Part shown: piece after piece, positions 8,329 to 15,195 of the stretch | Layout: every line of letters begins with the position of its first letter | Numbering within the stretch: the first letter of the stretch is position 1 | Assembly: GCA_900762015.1 (NCBI GenBank) | Contig: CAAFEX010000001.1 | Coordinates: 1 to 22,244 of the forward strand | DNA: 22,244 nt | Reading direction: 5' to 3' | Source: an uncultured Collinsella sp. | GTDB taxonomy: Bacteria; Actinomycetota; Coriobacteriia; Coriobacteriales; Coriobacteriaceae | Position numbers and translations under genes: made by a program | Notes under the pieces: model-generated | Seen by the model: only the letters and a program-made list of their open reading frames with translations | Databases searched by the model: none | Told to the model about the DNA's origin: nothing

Positions 8329-9144
8329 ATGTTGTTGTGTCCCGTTTGCCATGAGCCACTGGTGGATAACGAGCGCGGTGCTGCATGCGCGGGCGGACAC
8401 CGGTTTGACCGTGCGCGCGAGGGCTATCTGTACCTACTGCGCTCGTCCAAGAGCGGCGACTCCATGGGCGATCCCAAGTCACAGGCGCGCAGTCGTCGTG
8501 ACTTTCTGAACCGCGGATACTATGCGCCGTTGCGCGATGCGATGGTTGAGCTGGTGCACGAGCGGGTGTCTGGGCGTGCAGCGTCTGCGAACGGCCCCAT
8601 GACGCTGCTCGATATTTGCTGCGGCGAGGGCTACTACACCAGTGCCATGGGCGCGGTGCCGGGCGTAGATGCTTACGGTTTCGACCTGGGCAAAGAGATG
8701 GTGCGCCTTGCCGCCAAGCGCGGCGATGCGACCTACTTCGTGGCCAACATGAAGGATATCCCCGTGGCTGATGGCGCCTTCGATATGGTGACCGAGCTCT
8801 TTGCTCCCTTTAACGAGCGCGAGTTTGCCCGCGTGCTGGCACCCGAAGGTTCGCTCTACACCGTGGTGCCAGGTGCCCGTCATCTGTTTGGGCTCAAGGA
8901 GGTGCTCTACGACACGCCATATCTCAATGACGAGAAGCTACCGAAGACTACCGAGCTCGAGTTAGTAGGAACGCAGCGGGTGTCTGCGAACATAACGCTC
9001 CAGACCCAGGCCGACATCGAGGCGGTGTTCCAGATGACGCCGTACTACTACCGCACGCGCCCTGCCGACAAAGAGCGCCTGGCAAATTTGGATACCCTTC
9101 AAACCGACATCGACTTCATCATCGCCGAGTACCGCCACAGCTAA
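8329..9144 (+). CDS. rlmA: 23S rRNA (guanine-N1)-methyltransferase, RlmA/RrmA family
   Basis: This 271-residue protein has an N-terminal zinc-binding module (Cys4, Cys7, Cys20, His24), the RlmA-typical linker HRFDRAREGYLYLL and SRRDFLNRGYYAPLRDAM, then a Rossmann SAM-binding domain with LLDICCGEGYYT (93-104). These enzymes methylate N1 of a guanine in helix 35 of 23S rRNA (G745 or G748). Gram-positive relatives (TlrB/RlmAII) modify G748 and influence macrolide binding, but which guanine is modified here cannot be told from sequence. The start has AAGGAG 6 nt upstream. A GGGACAG hairpin and a strong terminator follow. Confidence 0.9.
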   Translation: MLLCPVCHEPLVDNERGAACAGGHRFDRAREGYLYLLRSSKSGDSMGDPKSQARSRRDFLNRGYYAPLRDAMVELVHERVSGRAASANGPMTLLDICCGEGYYTSAMGAVPGVDAYGFDLGKEMVRLAAKRGDATYFVANMKDIPVADGAFDMVTELFAPFNEREFARVLAPEGSLYTVVPGARHLFGLKEVLYDTPYLNDEKLPKTTELELVGTQRVSANITLQTQADIEAVFQMTPYYYRTRPADKERLANLDTLQTDIDFIIAEYRHS

Positions 9145-9145
9145 C

Positions 9146-9183
9146 AACCTGCCAAAAAAGGGACAGGTTTATCTTGGTAGGTT
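9146..9183. repeat. Intergenic hairpin with GGGACAG core, copy 1
   Basis: AACCTGCCAA (9146-9155) pairs with TTGGTAGGTT (9174-9183), with one G-U pair. The loop contains GGGACAG (9160-9166). An alternative fold pairs AACCTG with CAGGTT at 9164-9169. It begins 1 nt past the rlmA stop codon. See copies at 13976, 17705 and 18353. Confidence 0.55.
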
Positions 9184-9199
9184 TTATCTGGGCAAACGT

Positions 9200-9237
9200 A
9201 AAGGGCCGACCGCGGAGATGCGCGATCGGCCCTTTTT
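9200..9237. terminator. Intrinsic terminator between rlmA and a membrane protein gene
   Basis: A 10-bp stem (9200-9209 with 9226-9235) contains an inner CGCG/CGCG helix and ends in TTTTT (9233-9237). It terminates rlmA. On the minus strand a short TTTA run follows the stem, so it may also serve the convergent gene. Confidence 0.9.
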
Positions 9238-9273
9238 AGTTGCTTGGCTGCAGAGGCTATGAGAAGCGAGCGC

Positions 9274-9675
9274 TTACAGGCGGTCCTTGTTCTCGGCCTT
9301 AACGGCGTGTGCCTGCTGAACAAAGAACAGGTCGTACACCACGATGACAAAGGCGCCAAAGTTGATGGCGTCGCCGCCAAACGCGGGAAGCGTGAGCACC
9401 GCTTGGGCAAGCGTGGCGACCGCGGCAACAATACCGAGCTTAAACGCGCCGTCCACCTGCGAAGGCTTGTTGGCGCCCTTGATACCGGCGACGCCTGCGG
9501 CAAGGTCGACGAGACCCTTGGCGATAAGCACGACCGCTGCGAGCGTGGCGTACGAACCGTACGTGGAATCGAGACCGCCCGTGGCGATACCGATGCCGGC
9601 GGTGACGAGGCTGGCGATGCCCAAAACAAAGTAGATGAGAGCAAGGATTTTGAGAGTCTTGCGAGTGAAGCTCAT
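9274..9675 (-). CDS. Small four-helix membrane protein of unknown function
   Basis: This 133-residue protein begins MSFTRKTLKI, with a short basic N-terminus. It has four predicted membrane spans at about 9-31, 42-66, 78-99 and 104-125 and a charged tail (KAENKDRL). A GIKGANKP turn sits between helices 2 and 3. The start at 9675 is chosen because AAAGGA lies 6 nt upstream; a longer in-frame start at 9744 has no ribosome binding site and would add unrelated residues. I do not recognise a functional family. A promoter-like TTGAAC, 17 bp, TATGTG arrangement and a 13-bp palindrome lie upstream. Confidence 0.8.
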   Translation of the reverse strand: MSFTRKTLKILALIYFVLGIASLVTAGIGIATGGLDSTYGSYATLAAVVLIAKGLVDLAAGVAGIKGANKPSQVDGAFKLGIVAAVATLAQAVLTLPAFGGDAINFGAFVIVVYDLFFVQQAHAVKAENKDRL

Positions 9676-9698
9676 GGCTGGTCCTTTCGATACGAGTA

Positions 9699-9711
9699 CG
9701 CCAACTTGGCG
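9699..9711. promoter_or_regulatory. 13-bp palindrome in the leader of the membrane protein gene
   Basis: CGCCAACTTGGCG is a perfect palindrome around one central base, 24 bp upstream of the start codon at 9675 and downstream of a possible TTGAAC / TATGTG promoter. The position suits an operator or a leader hairpin. No regulator is identified. Confidence 0.35.
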
Positions 9712-9902
9712 CACCCAATGTACTGCACATATGGTGAAGCACATTGTAGTTCAACGGGGCGATGCATGCGTTTGAAAGCGTCTCTTGCCTGTGCGGTCCA
9801 ACCTTTCAAAAAGGAAAGCTGGGCGTAAGCCAAATCGATGGCAGCGTATGCGCGGCGCTGCGATGATGGGGCCATGGTAAGAGCTAGACCGAAGGAGGAA
9901 CC

Positions 9903-10046
9903 ATGATGTACGGAGCAGAGCAGGTACGTGAGGCGCGGTCGTTGGGAAGGCGCATGAGTGATTCCGTGATCGCTACTGTGTGCACGGGATTGATGGCGGT
10001 GCTTTGTATTGCGATGCTGTGGGCCATGTCGCATGTGGGACAATAG
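9903..10046 (+). CDS. Small single-span membrane protein (47 residues)
   Basis: An ATG at 9903 preceded by AAGGAGG at 4 nt opens a 47-codon frame ending TAG at 10046. The product starts MMYGAEQVREARSLGRRMS and then has one hydrophobic segment, roughly residues 22-43, with a short HVGQ tail. A charged cytoplasmic N-terminus with several Arg and one membrane span suggests a small membrane-anchored protein. The strong ribosome binding site and a codon pattern like its neighbours support it being real. It lies 63 bp before rsmJ on the same strand. No function is recognisable. Confidence 0.62.
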   Translation: MMYGAEQVREARSLGRRMSDSVIATVCTGLMAVLCIAMLWAMSHVGQ

Positions 10047-10109
10047 CGGACGGTTGGGTGCCGACACAAACGGTGCTCACGTATTCGTTTTGCTTGCTAA
10101 GGAGTACCC

Positions 10110-10814
10110 ATGGGCGTCGTCGATCCCTTTTCTGTTGCTCGGTCCGCGGGGCTTGAGCTGATCGGGAAGTCCGAGGGCCTCACACTCACCGACGGCACGA
10201 TGGAGCTGCGTGCCGATTTTGGCCGCATGCTTCCACGGCTCAAGCAGGGCCGTCTGCAGCAAGAACTGCTGGTAAAGGCTGCGCGCGCAAAAGGCATCGA
10301 GAGCCCATGGGCGATTGACGCCACGGCAGGCTTTGGCGAGGATTCGCTGCTGCTGGCGGCCGCGGGCTTTACCGTCGATCTGTATGAGCAGGATTGCGTG
10401 ATCGCGGCGCTCCTCAAGGATGCTTTGGATCGCGCGGCAGATGATCCGGCGCTTGCGACAGCCGTGGCGCGCATGCGCTTACATGCGGGCGAGGACAGCA
10501 TTGCCGGCCTTTACCATACAGCTGAGCTGATCGGGCGGGGCGAGCTCACCGCTCCCGACGTGGTGTATCTGGACCCCATGTTTCCCGGACGCACCAAGAG
10601 CGCGGCGGTTAAAAAGAAATTCCAACTCTTGCACCATCTGGAGCAGCCGTGCGCCGATGAGGAGACGCTGGTTGAGGCTGCGCTTGCGGTGCACCCGCGC
10701 AAGTTGGTTATCAAGCGGCCGGTGAAGGGGCCACTGCTTGCCGGTGTTAAGCCGAGCTATCAACTTGCGGGCAAGGCCGTTCGTTACGATGTCTTGGTGC
10801 CGCCGCGCCCGTAG
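10110..10814 (+). CDS. rsmJ: 16S rRNA (guanine1516-N2)-methyltransferase
   Basis: This 234-residue class I SAM methyltransferase has the RsmJ hallmarks: a SAM-binding motif DATAGFGEDS (70-79), an acidic motif after strand 2 (LYEQD, 91-95), and the DPMFP catalytic motif (155-159) followed by KSAAVKKKF. RsmJ methylates N2 of G1516 in the 3' domain of 16S rRNA. The start has AAGGAG 5 nt upstream. The length is near that of the E. coli enzyme (250). It is probably transcribed alone or with the tiny upstream ORF. Confidence 0.9.
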   Translation: MGVVDPFSVARSAGLELIGKSEGLTLTDGTMELRADFGRMLPRLKQGRLQQELLVKAARAKGIESPWAIDATAGFGEDSLLLAAAGFTVDLYEQDCVIAALLKDALDRAADDPALATAVARMRLHAGEDSIAGLYHTAELIGRGELTAPDVVYLDPMFPGRTKSAAVKKKFQLLHHLEQPCADEETLVEAALAVHPRKLVIKRPVKGPLLAGVKPSYQLAGKAVRYDVLVPPRP

Positions 10815-10862
10815 CTTGCGTGCGATGGTTGGCGCTCCGTCGGTGCCGTGCCGATGCGGTGC

Positions 10863-11159
10863 CTATTTCCAAGGGTGCGATGTCAGGTGCCAGCCGCCGC
10901 AGTATTCGCATTTGTAGCAGGCCAAACCGCGCCGCCCGCGGCTTTCGCAGTCGGCCATAACTGCCTCGGCCTCGGCGCGCGTGTCGTAACGGTTTTTGCG
11001 TTCGCACGATTTGTAGCGCCAGGCCTCGTCGCGCTCGGCGTTCAGGGCGTCGCGGCGCTCGTCTTCGCGCGCAAACAGGTCGCTCATATCGCCGCCCGTG
11101 GCAGCGCCCAAAAACTCGCTTTTGGCTTTTGACCAAGCGGCTCGCTTTTTGCTCCCCAT
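10863..11159 (-). CDS. Small zinc-ribbon-like protein of unknown function
   Basis: This 98-residue protein has a basic, charged N-terminal half (GSKKRAAWSKAKSEFLG) and a C-terminal cysteine cluster: Cys52, then CYKCEYCGGWHLTS with Cys81, Cys84, Cys87 and His91. The pattern resembles small zinc-ribbon proteins ending YxCxxCxxWHLT. Tryptophan, arginine and lysine content suggests nucleic acid binding, but this is inference. The start at 11159 (ATG) is preferred, with GAGAGGGG about 11 nt upstream; an in-frame TTG at 11180 has no such site. It is divergent from a GNAT gene across an inverted repeat. Confidence 0.72.
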   Translation of the reverse strand: MGSKKRAAWSKAKSEFLGAATGGDMSDLFAREDERRDALNAERDEAWRYKSCERKNRYDTRAEAEAVMADCESRGRRGLACYKCEYCGGWHLTSHPWK

Positions 11160-11184
11160 CTGCTTCGTGCCCCTCTCCAAACGC

Positions 11185-11214
11185 TGGTATCATTGCCCAA
11201 TCAAAGTGATACCA
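11185..11214. promoter_or_regulatory. 8-bp inverted repeat in the divergent zinc-ribbon/GNAT control region
   Basis: TGGTATCA (11185-11192) and TGATACCA (11207-11214) are perfect inverted copies 14 bp apart, in the 74-bp gap between divergent start codons. This is a plausible shared operator; the binding protein is unknown. Confidence 0.5.
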
Positions 11215-11233
11215 ATAAACGTGAGGTCGCCGC

Positions 11234-11725
11234 GTGATGATCAGAAAAACCCTCGATACCGACATTCCCGCCGTCATGGCTATCTATGACACGGCCCGCG
11301 CCTTTATGCGCGCGCATGGCAACGCCACGCAGTGGCCCGAGGGCACGCCTTCTGCCGAGCAGCTGGCTGCCGATATCGCTGCTGGTGGCAGCTATGTGTG
11401 TGAAGTCGACGGCCGCGTGGTGGCGACGTTTGCCTTTTTACCGGGCCCGGACGAGTGCTATGACGTAATTGAGGACGGGCAATGGCGCAGCGACACTCCG
11501 TACGCCGTGCTGCACCGTGTGGCGTCCGACGGCACCGCGCACGGTATCGCGGCCGCGATGTTTGCCTTTGCCAAAGAGCGTGCCGATCACCTGCGTATCG
11601 ACACGCATCAGGATAACCTGCCCATGCAGGGTGCGAGTATTAAGGCGGGGTTTGAGCGCGCCGGCATCGTGTATGTGTCCGGCGGCACCCCGCGCGTGGC
11701 GTTTGACTGGCTGCGTGAGGCATAA
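11234..11725 (+). CDS. GNAT-family N-acetyltransferase
   Basis: This roughly 163-residue GNAT-fold protein begins MIRKTLDTDIPAVMAIYDTAR, as is typical of the first strand and helix. The acetyl-CoA region is AVLHRVASDGTAHGIAAAMFAFA (about residues 90-112), where the usual Q/RxxGxG/A loop is DGTAHGIAA. A C-terminal segment with DNLPMQGASIKAGFERAG follows. It transfers an acetyl group from acetyl-CoA to an unknown amine. Start choice is uncertain: GTG at 11234 has GAGG at 7 nt and ATG at 11237 has it at 10 nt. A strong terminator follows at 11754. Confidence 0.87.
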   Translation: MMIRKTLDTDIPAVMAIYDTARAFMRAHGNATQWPEGTPSAEQLAADIAAGGSYVCEVDGRVVATFAFLPGPDECYDVIEDGQWRSDTPYAVLHRVASDGTAHGIAAAMFAFAKERADHLRIDTHQDNLPMQGASIKAGFERAGIVYVSGGTPRVAFDWLREA

Positions 11726-11753
11726 GAGCGGGGACGCGTGTCAACAATTTGCA

Positions 11754-11791
11754 CGAACGAAAATGGCCCCGGGTGGGGCCATTTTCGTTCG
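11754..11791. terminator. Strong bidirectional terminator after the GNAT gene
   Basis: A perfect 17-bp stem (11754-11770 with 11775-11791) and GGGT loop have a GGCCCC-rich core flanked by AAAA and TTTT, the layout of an intrinsic terminator that can work in both directions. Confidence 0.85.
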
Positions 11792-11978
11792 CTGACTGTT
11801 TTGCAAGCCGGCTTTCGCAAGGCGCGAACCTACGAAAATCGCCGCGCGGCAACGCAGGGCGATGAGCTCGGTCGGGGGATAGGGCCCGCTTCGCCCGCCG
11901 GCCCGTAAATTGTATCATCCAGTGTGGAATGAGGACGCCCGTTGCCGCGTGCGATGGGCTTGCAATAAGAGGAGAGCC

Positions 11979-13982
11979 ATGTCGAAGCAAGCGGTCGTTG
12001 GAATCTTGGCGCATGTCGATGCCGGCAAGACCACGTTGGCCGAGGCCATGCTATTCAACGCGGGCCGCATTCGCAAGCGCGGCCGCGTGGACAATGGCGA
12101 TTCGCATCTGGATACGAACGAGATTGAGCGCGAGCGCGGTATTACGATCTTCTCGTCGCAGGCTGTGCTCGACCATGGCGATACTCACGTCATGCTCGTG
12201 GATGCGCCGGGACATGTCGATTTTTCTGCCGAGGCGGAGCGCACGCTGCGCGCACTCGACTACGCGATTTTGGTTGTGGGCGCCAACGACGGCGTGCAGG
12301 GGCATACCGAAACCCTGTGGCGCCTGCTTGCGCGCTATGACATACCTACGTTCATTTTTATCAACAAGATCGATCTTGAGAACCCTGGTCGCGATGCGTT
12401 GCTGGCCCAGCTTGGGCAGCGTCTTTCCGAAGGCTGTCTGGATGCCGGCGAGCTGCTGGCGGGCGGGGCCGTTCAGGAGGACGCTGCCGCGTTAGACGAA
12501 GAAGCGCTCGAGGAGTTTCTTGAGGCGGGCGGGCTTTCCGTCGCGACGCTGTCGCGCATGGTTGCCGAGCGTAAGCTCTTTCCCTGCTTTGCCGGCTCGG
12601 CGCTCAAGGACCAAGGCGTGAACGAGCTGCTGGATGGTATATGCGCGCTGATGCGCGAACAGGCATGGCACCCGGAGTTTGCCGCGCGCGTCTACCGCGT
12701 GAGCCGCGGGGATCGCGGCGAGCGCTTGGCATGGGTTAAAGTAACCGGCGGCACACTGCATGCCAAGCAGATGATTGGCGGACGTTCCGGTGCCGAGGCA
12801 TGGGAGCAGAAGGTCGATCAGGTACGCATCTATAACGGCGAGAAGTATGAGCTTGCCCAAGAAGTTGCTGCTGGCGGTATTTGTGCCGTGACGGGCCTTG
12901 CGCACGTTCGCCCGGGGGACGCCCTGGGCGCGGAGCCCGCGGGCGATGCACCTGTCATTGCGCCGGTCCTCACCTATACGGTGCTTCCAGGCGAACACGA
13001 TGTCCATGCGGTGTTCAAAGCGCTGGCCGAGCTTGCCGACGAAGATCCCATGCTCGGCGTAAGCTGGAATACGCATCTTGAACAAATACATCTGCAGCTC
13101 ATGGGAGCGGTGCAACTCGAGGTCGTGCAGCGGGTATTGGCCGATCGCTTTGGCCTTTCGGTTGCGTTTGAGTCTGGCGGCATTCTCTATAAGGAGACTA
13201 TTTCGCAGCCGGTCGAGGGCGTGGGCCACTTTGAGCCGCTGCGCCACTATGCCGAGGTGCATCTGCGCCTGGAGCCGTTGCCAGCGGGTTCGGGCGTGCA
13301 GTTTGGCACCGTGACCTCGACCGACGAGCTCGATCTTAACTGGCAGCGTCTGGCGCTCACCAACGCCATGGAGCGCGATCACCTGGGCGCGCTGACCGGC
13401 TCGCCCATCACCGATGTGCGCATTACGCTCACGGGCGGCCGTGCGCATGCCAAACACACCGAGGGCGGCGATTTTCGCCAGGCCACGTACCGCGCGATTC
13501 GCCAGGGTTTGATGCAGGCGCGTGAGGCCGGCGCGGCGGTGCTGTTGGAGCCGTGGTACTGCTTTGAGCTCGAGGTGCCGGGGGAGTGCGTGGGCCGGGC
13601 GCTCTCGGATGCCACGCGCATGGGTGCCGAGTACGAGCCGCCGACGATGGCGGGAGACCGGGCGAAGCTTGTGGGTCGCGTGCCGGCATCTGAGGTGCAG
13701 GATTACGCGCTGGAGGTGGCTGCCTACACGAGCGGTCGCGGACATCTGTACCTAGAGTTCGCCGGCTATGCGGCTTGCCATGATGCCGAGCGCGTAATCG
13801 AGACGGCTGCCTATGAGCCCGAGGCCGATCTGCCCAACACGCCCGATTCGGTCTTTTGCTCTCACGGCGCCGGTTACACGGTCAAATGGTGCGACGTGCC
13901 TGCCGCGGCGCACGTAAAGATCGATCCCGCCACCTTCCGTCCCTGGCGAGCAGCAGACGTCGAGTTTTTCGGCCACATATGA
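11979..13982 (+). CDS. TetM/EF-G-like translational GTPase (ribosomal-protection-type paralogue)
   Basis: This 667-residue protein has EF-G domain order. G domain: AHVDAGKT (11-18), RGITI (53-57), DAPGHVDF (75-82), NKID (129-132). Domain II, domain III-V and a C-terminus with NTPDSVFCSHGAGYTVKW follow. It resembles TetM/TetO ribosomal protection proteins (about 640 residues). The domain IV tip loop, however, reads GGRAHAKHTEGGDF (486-499) where TetM has a YSPVS-containing loop that displaces tetracycline. I therefore call it a translation-factor paralogue, not a proven resistance gene. The start at 11979 has AGAGGAGAG close upstream; a longer in-frame start at 11910 is unsupported. The stop codon lies inside a hairpin. 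Confidence 0.9.
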   Translation: MSKQAVVGILAHVDAGKTTLAEAMLFNAGRIRKRGRVDNGDSHLDTNEIERERGITIFSSQAVLDHGDTHVMLVDAPGHVDFSAEAERTLRALDYAILVVGANDGVQGHTETLWRLLARYDIPTFIFINKIDLENPGRDALLAQLGQRLSEGCLDAGELLAGGAVQEDAAALDEEALEEFLEAGGLSVATLSRMVAERKLFPCFAGSALKDQGVNELLDGICALMREQAWHPEFAARVYRVSRGDRGERLAWVKVTGGTLHAKQMIGGRSGAEAWEQKVDQVRIYNGEKYELAQEVAAGGICAVTGLAHVRPGDALGAEPAGDAPVIAPVLTYTVLPGEHDVHAVFKALAELADEDPMLGVSWNTHLEQIHLQLMGAVQLEVVQRVLADRFGLSVAFESGGILYKETISQPVEGVGHFEPLRHYAEVHLRLEPLPAGSGVQFGTVTSTDELDLNWQRLALTNAMERDHLGALTGSPITDVRITLTGGRAHAKHTEGGDFRQATYRAIRQGLMQAREAGAAVLLEPWYCFELEVPGECVGRALSDATRMGAEYEPPTMAGDRAKLVGRVPASEVQDYALEVAAYTSGRGHLYLEFAGYAACHDAERVIETAAYEPEADLPNTPDSVFCSHGAGYTVKWCDVPAAAHVKIDPATFRPWRAADVEFFGHI

Positions 13983-14008
13983 CAGAGGGACAGCTCCTTT
14001 GTCATATG
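13976..14008. repeat. Intergenic hairpin with GGGACAG core, copy 2, containing a stop codon
   Basis: CATATGACAGAGG (13976-13988) pairs with CCTTTGTCATATG (13996-14008), with one G-U pair, around a 7-nt loop within GGGACAG. The TGA at 13980-13982 is the stop codon of the TetM-like GTPase gene. No U tract follows. Confidence 0.75.
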
Positions 14009-14011
14009 CTA

Positions 14012-14041
14012 TTGGTATAACTCGGTATAAGTTAGTATAAC
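14012..14041 (+). promoter_or_regulatory. Three tandem 10-bp repeats upstream of the AAA ATPase gene
   Basis: TTGGTATAAC (14012-14021), TCGGTATAAG (14022-14031) and TTAGTATAAC (14032-14041) follow each other with exact 10-bp period, sharing GTATAA. One helical turn per repeat places all copies on the same DNA face, as for cooperatively bound regulators. The TATAA boxes may also serve as -10 elements, but no -35 is properly spaced. Confidence 0.55.
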
Positions 14042-14075
14042 TATTGCCAGGGTTTGCCAATCCGAGGAGGCCGAC

Positions 14076-15194
14076 ATGAATCCAAATCCCTTTAAGCCCA
14101 CGGCTGGCAAGCGGCCTCCGATGCTCATTGGTCGCGAGTCAGTCATCGAAGATTTCGAGGAAGGGCTCGATAACGGCGCCGGAGCGCCGGGCAGGCTCAT
14201 GCTCATTACGGGAAACCGCGGCTGCGGCAAGACGGTTCTCCTGCGGGAGCTGCAACGTCTGGCCAATGAGCGCGGATGGGCGGTTGTCTCCGATTCCGCT
14301 TCGCTTGGCTTATGCGACCGCTTGGCCGACGCGCTTCGCTCGAATAAGCCCATTGTGACGTCAATGGAATTCGGTCCGTCGTTTGGCCGGATGTCGGTCG
14401 AGGCGGCGCGAGCAAAGGGCGAAACGTTGCGAGGGCTGGTCAACGAGCGCCTCAAGAAGCTCGGTCCAGGCAAGGGCATACTGTTTGCGATTGACGAGGC
14501 GCAATCTGCGTCTATCGAGGAACTAGCGGCTCTTGCCGTTCTCTATCAGCAGGTGCTCGGAGACCAGGATGCCACGGGCTTGTCCGATAGCGACCAGCGC
14601 GGTCTTGCGCTGGTGTTCGCCGGCTTACCCAGTATGGTTGACGATCTGCTCGAAGAGCCGAGCGTGACGTTTTTGCGGCGTGCCCAGCAGCGTACGCTGG
14701 GGGCGATATCTTTGCCCAAGGTGCGCGATTCATATGTCCAGACGGTCAAAGGTGCTGGTCTTTGCGTTGATGTGGAGACGGCGGACCTTGCGGCACACAA
14801 GAGCATGGGGCATCCCTATATGGTTCAGCTGGTGGGCTATTACATGTGGCGGTCTGCTGTCCGGCGTGGCTCGCAGGTCATCGAAAGGCGCGATGTCGAG
14901 GATGGCCATGCGGATGCCGTCTCCGAGTTCTACGAAGCAGTTGACGCGCCCCTGTATTACGGGCTTCGCAGTCCGCAACGCCTCTTTATCGAGGCCATGG
15001 CGGTTGACGAGGGCAAACCGACGCGCATGGCGGATATCATTGAGCGCTGCGAGCGTACCCAGAGCTGGGCGAGTAAATATCGCGCAAGCCTGATTCGCGA
15101 GCGCGTCATCGAAGCTGCCGGATACGGCCTCGTCCGATTTACCGTGCCCATGCTGGGCGCGTACATTAGCGATCGCATTTTATGGCACGAGTAG
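14076..15194 (+). CDS. AAA+ ATPase of the ORC/Cdc6-like (AAA_16) type
   Basis: This 372-residue protein has IGRESVIEDFEEGL near residue 18 (the N-terminal helix motif), Walker A GNRGCGKT (46-53), Walker B LFAIDEAQ (136-143) and a sensor 1 region LALVFAGLPSM (177-187). A C-terminal half, probably a winged-helix domain, carries repeated basic segments. This layout resembles the ATPases grouped with Orc1/Cdc6 and STAND NTPases. The role is unknown; DNA or nucleotide-dependent regulation is plausible. The start follows GGAGG 5 nt upstream. The next gene begins 1 nt after the stop, so the two are almost certainly co-transcribed and coupled. Confidence 0.85.
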   Translation: MNPNPFKPTAGKRPPMLIGRESVIEDFEEGLDNGAGAPGRLMLITGNRGCGKTVLLRELQRLANERGWAVVSDSASLGLCDRLADALRSNKPIVTSMEFGPSFGRMSVEAARAKGETLRGLVNERLKKLGPGKGILFAIDEAQSASIEELAALAVLYQQVLGDQDATGLSDSDQRGLALVFAGLPSMVDDLLEEPSVTFLRRAQQRTLGAISLPKVRDSYVQTVKGAGLCVDVETADLAAHKSMGHPYMVQLVGYYMWRSAVRRGSQVIERRDVEDGHADAVSEFYEAVDAPLYYGLRSPQRLFIEAMAVDEGKPTRMADIIERCERTQSWASKYRASLIRERVIEAAGYGLVRFTVPMLGAYISDRILWHE

Positions 15195-15195
15195 G

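Noticed and set aside
12492..13745. 417-codon minus-strand open frame opposite the TetM-like gene
   Set aside because: It is an antisense shadow of a clear GTPase gene, rich in Arg/His/Leu, with no recognisable motif.
11979..13982. Calling this gene tet(M), tet(O) or tet(W)
   Set aside because: The fold matches but the domain IV tip loop does not carry the tetracycline-displacing sequence, so a resistance name is not justified.
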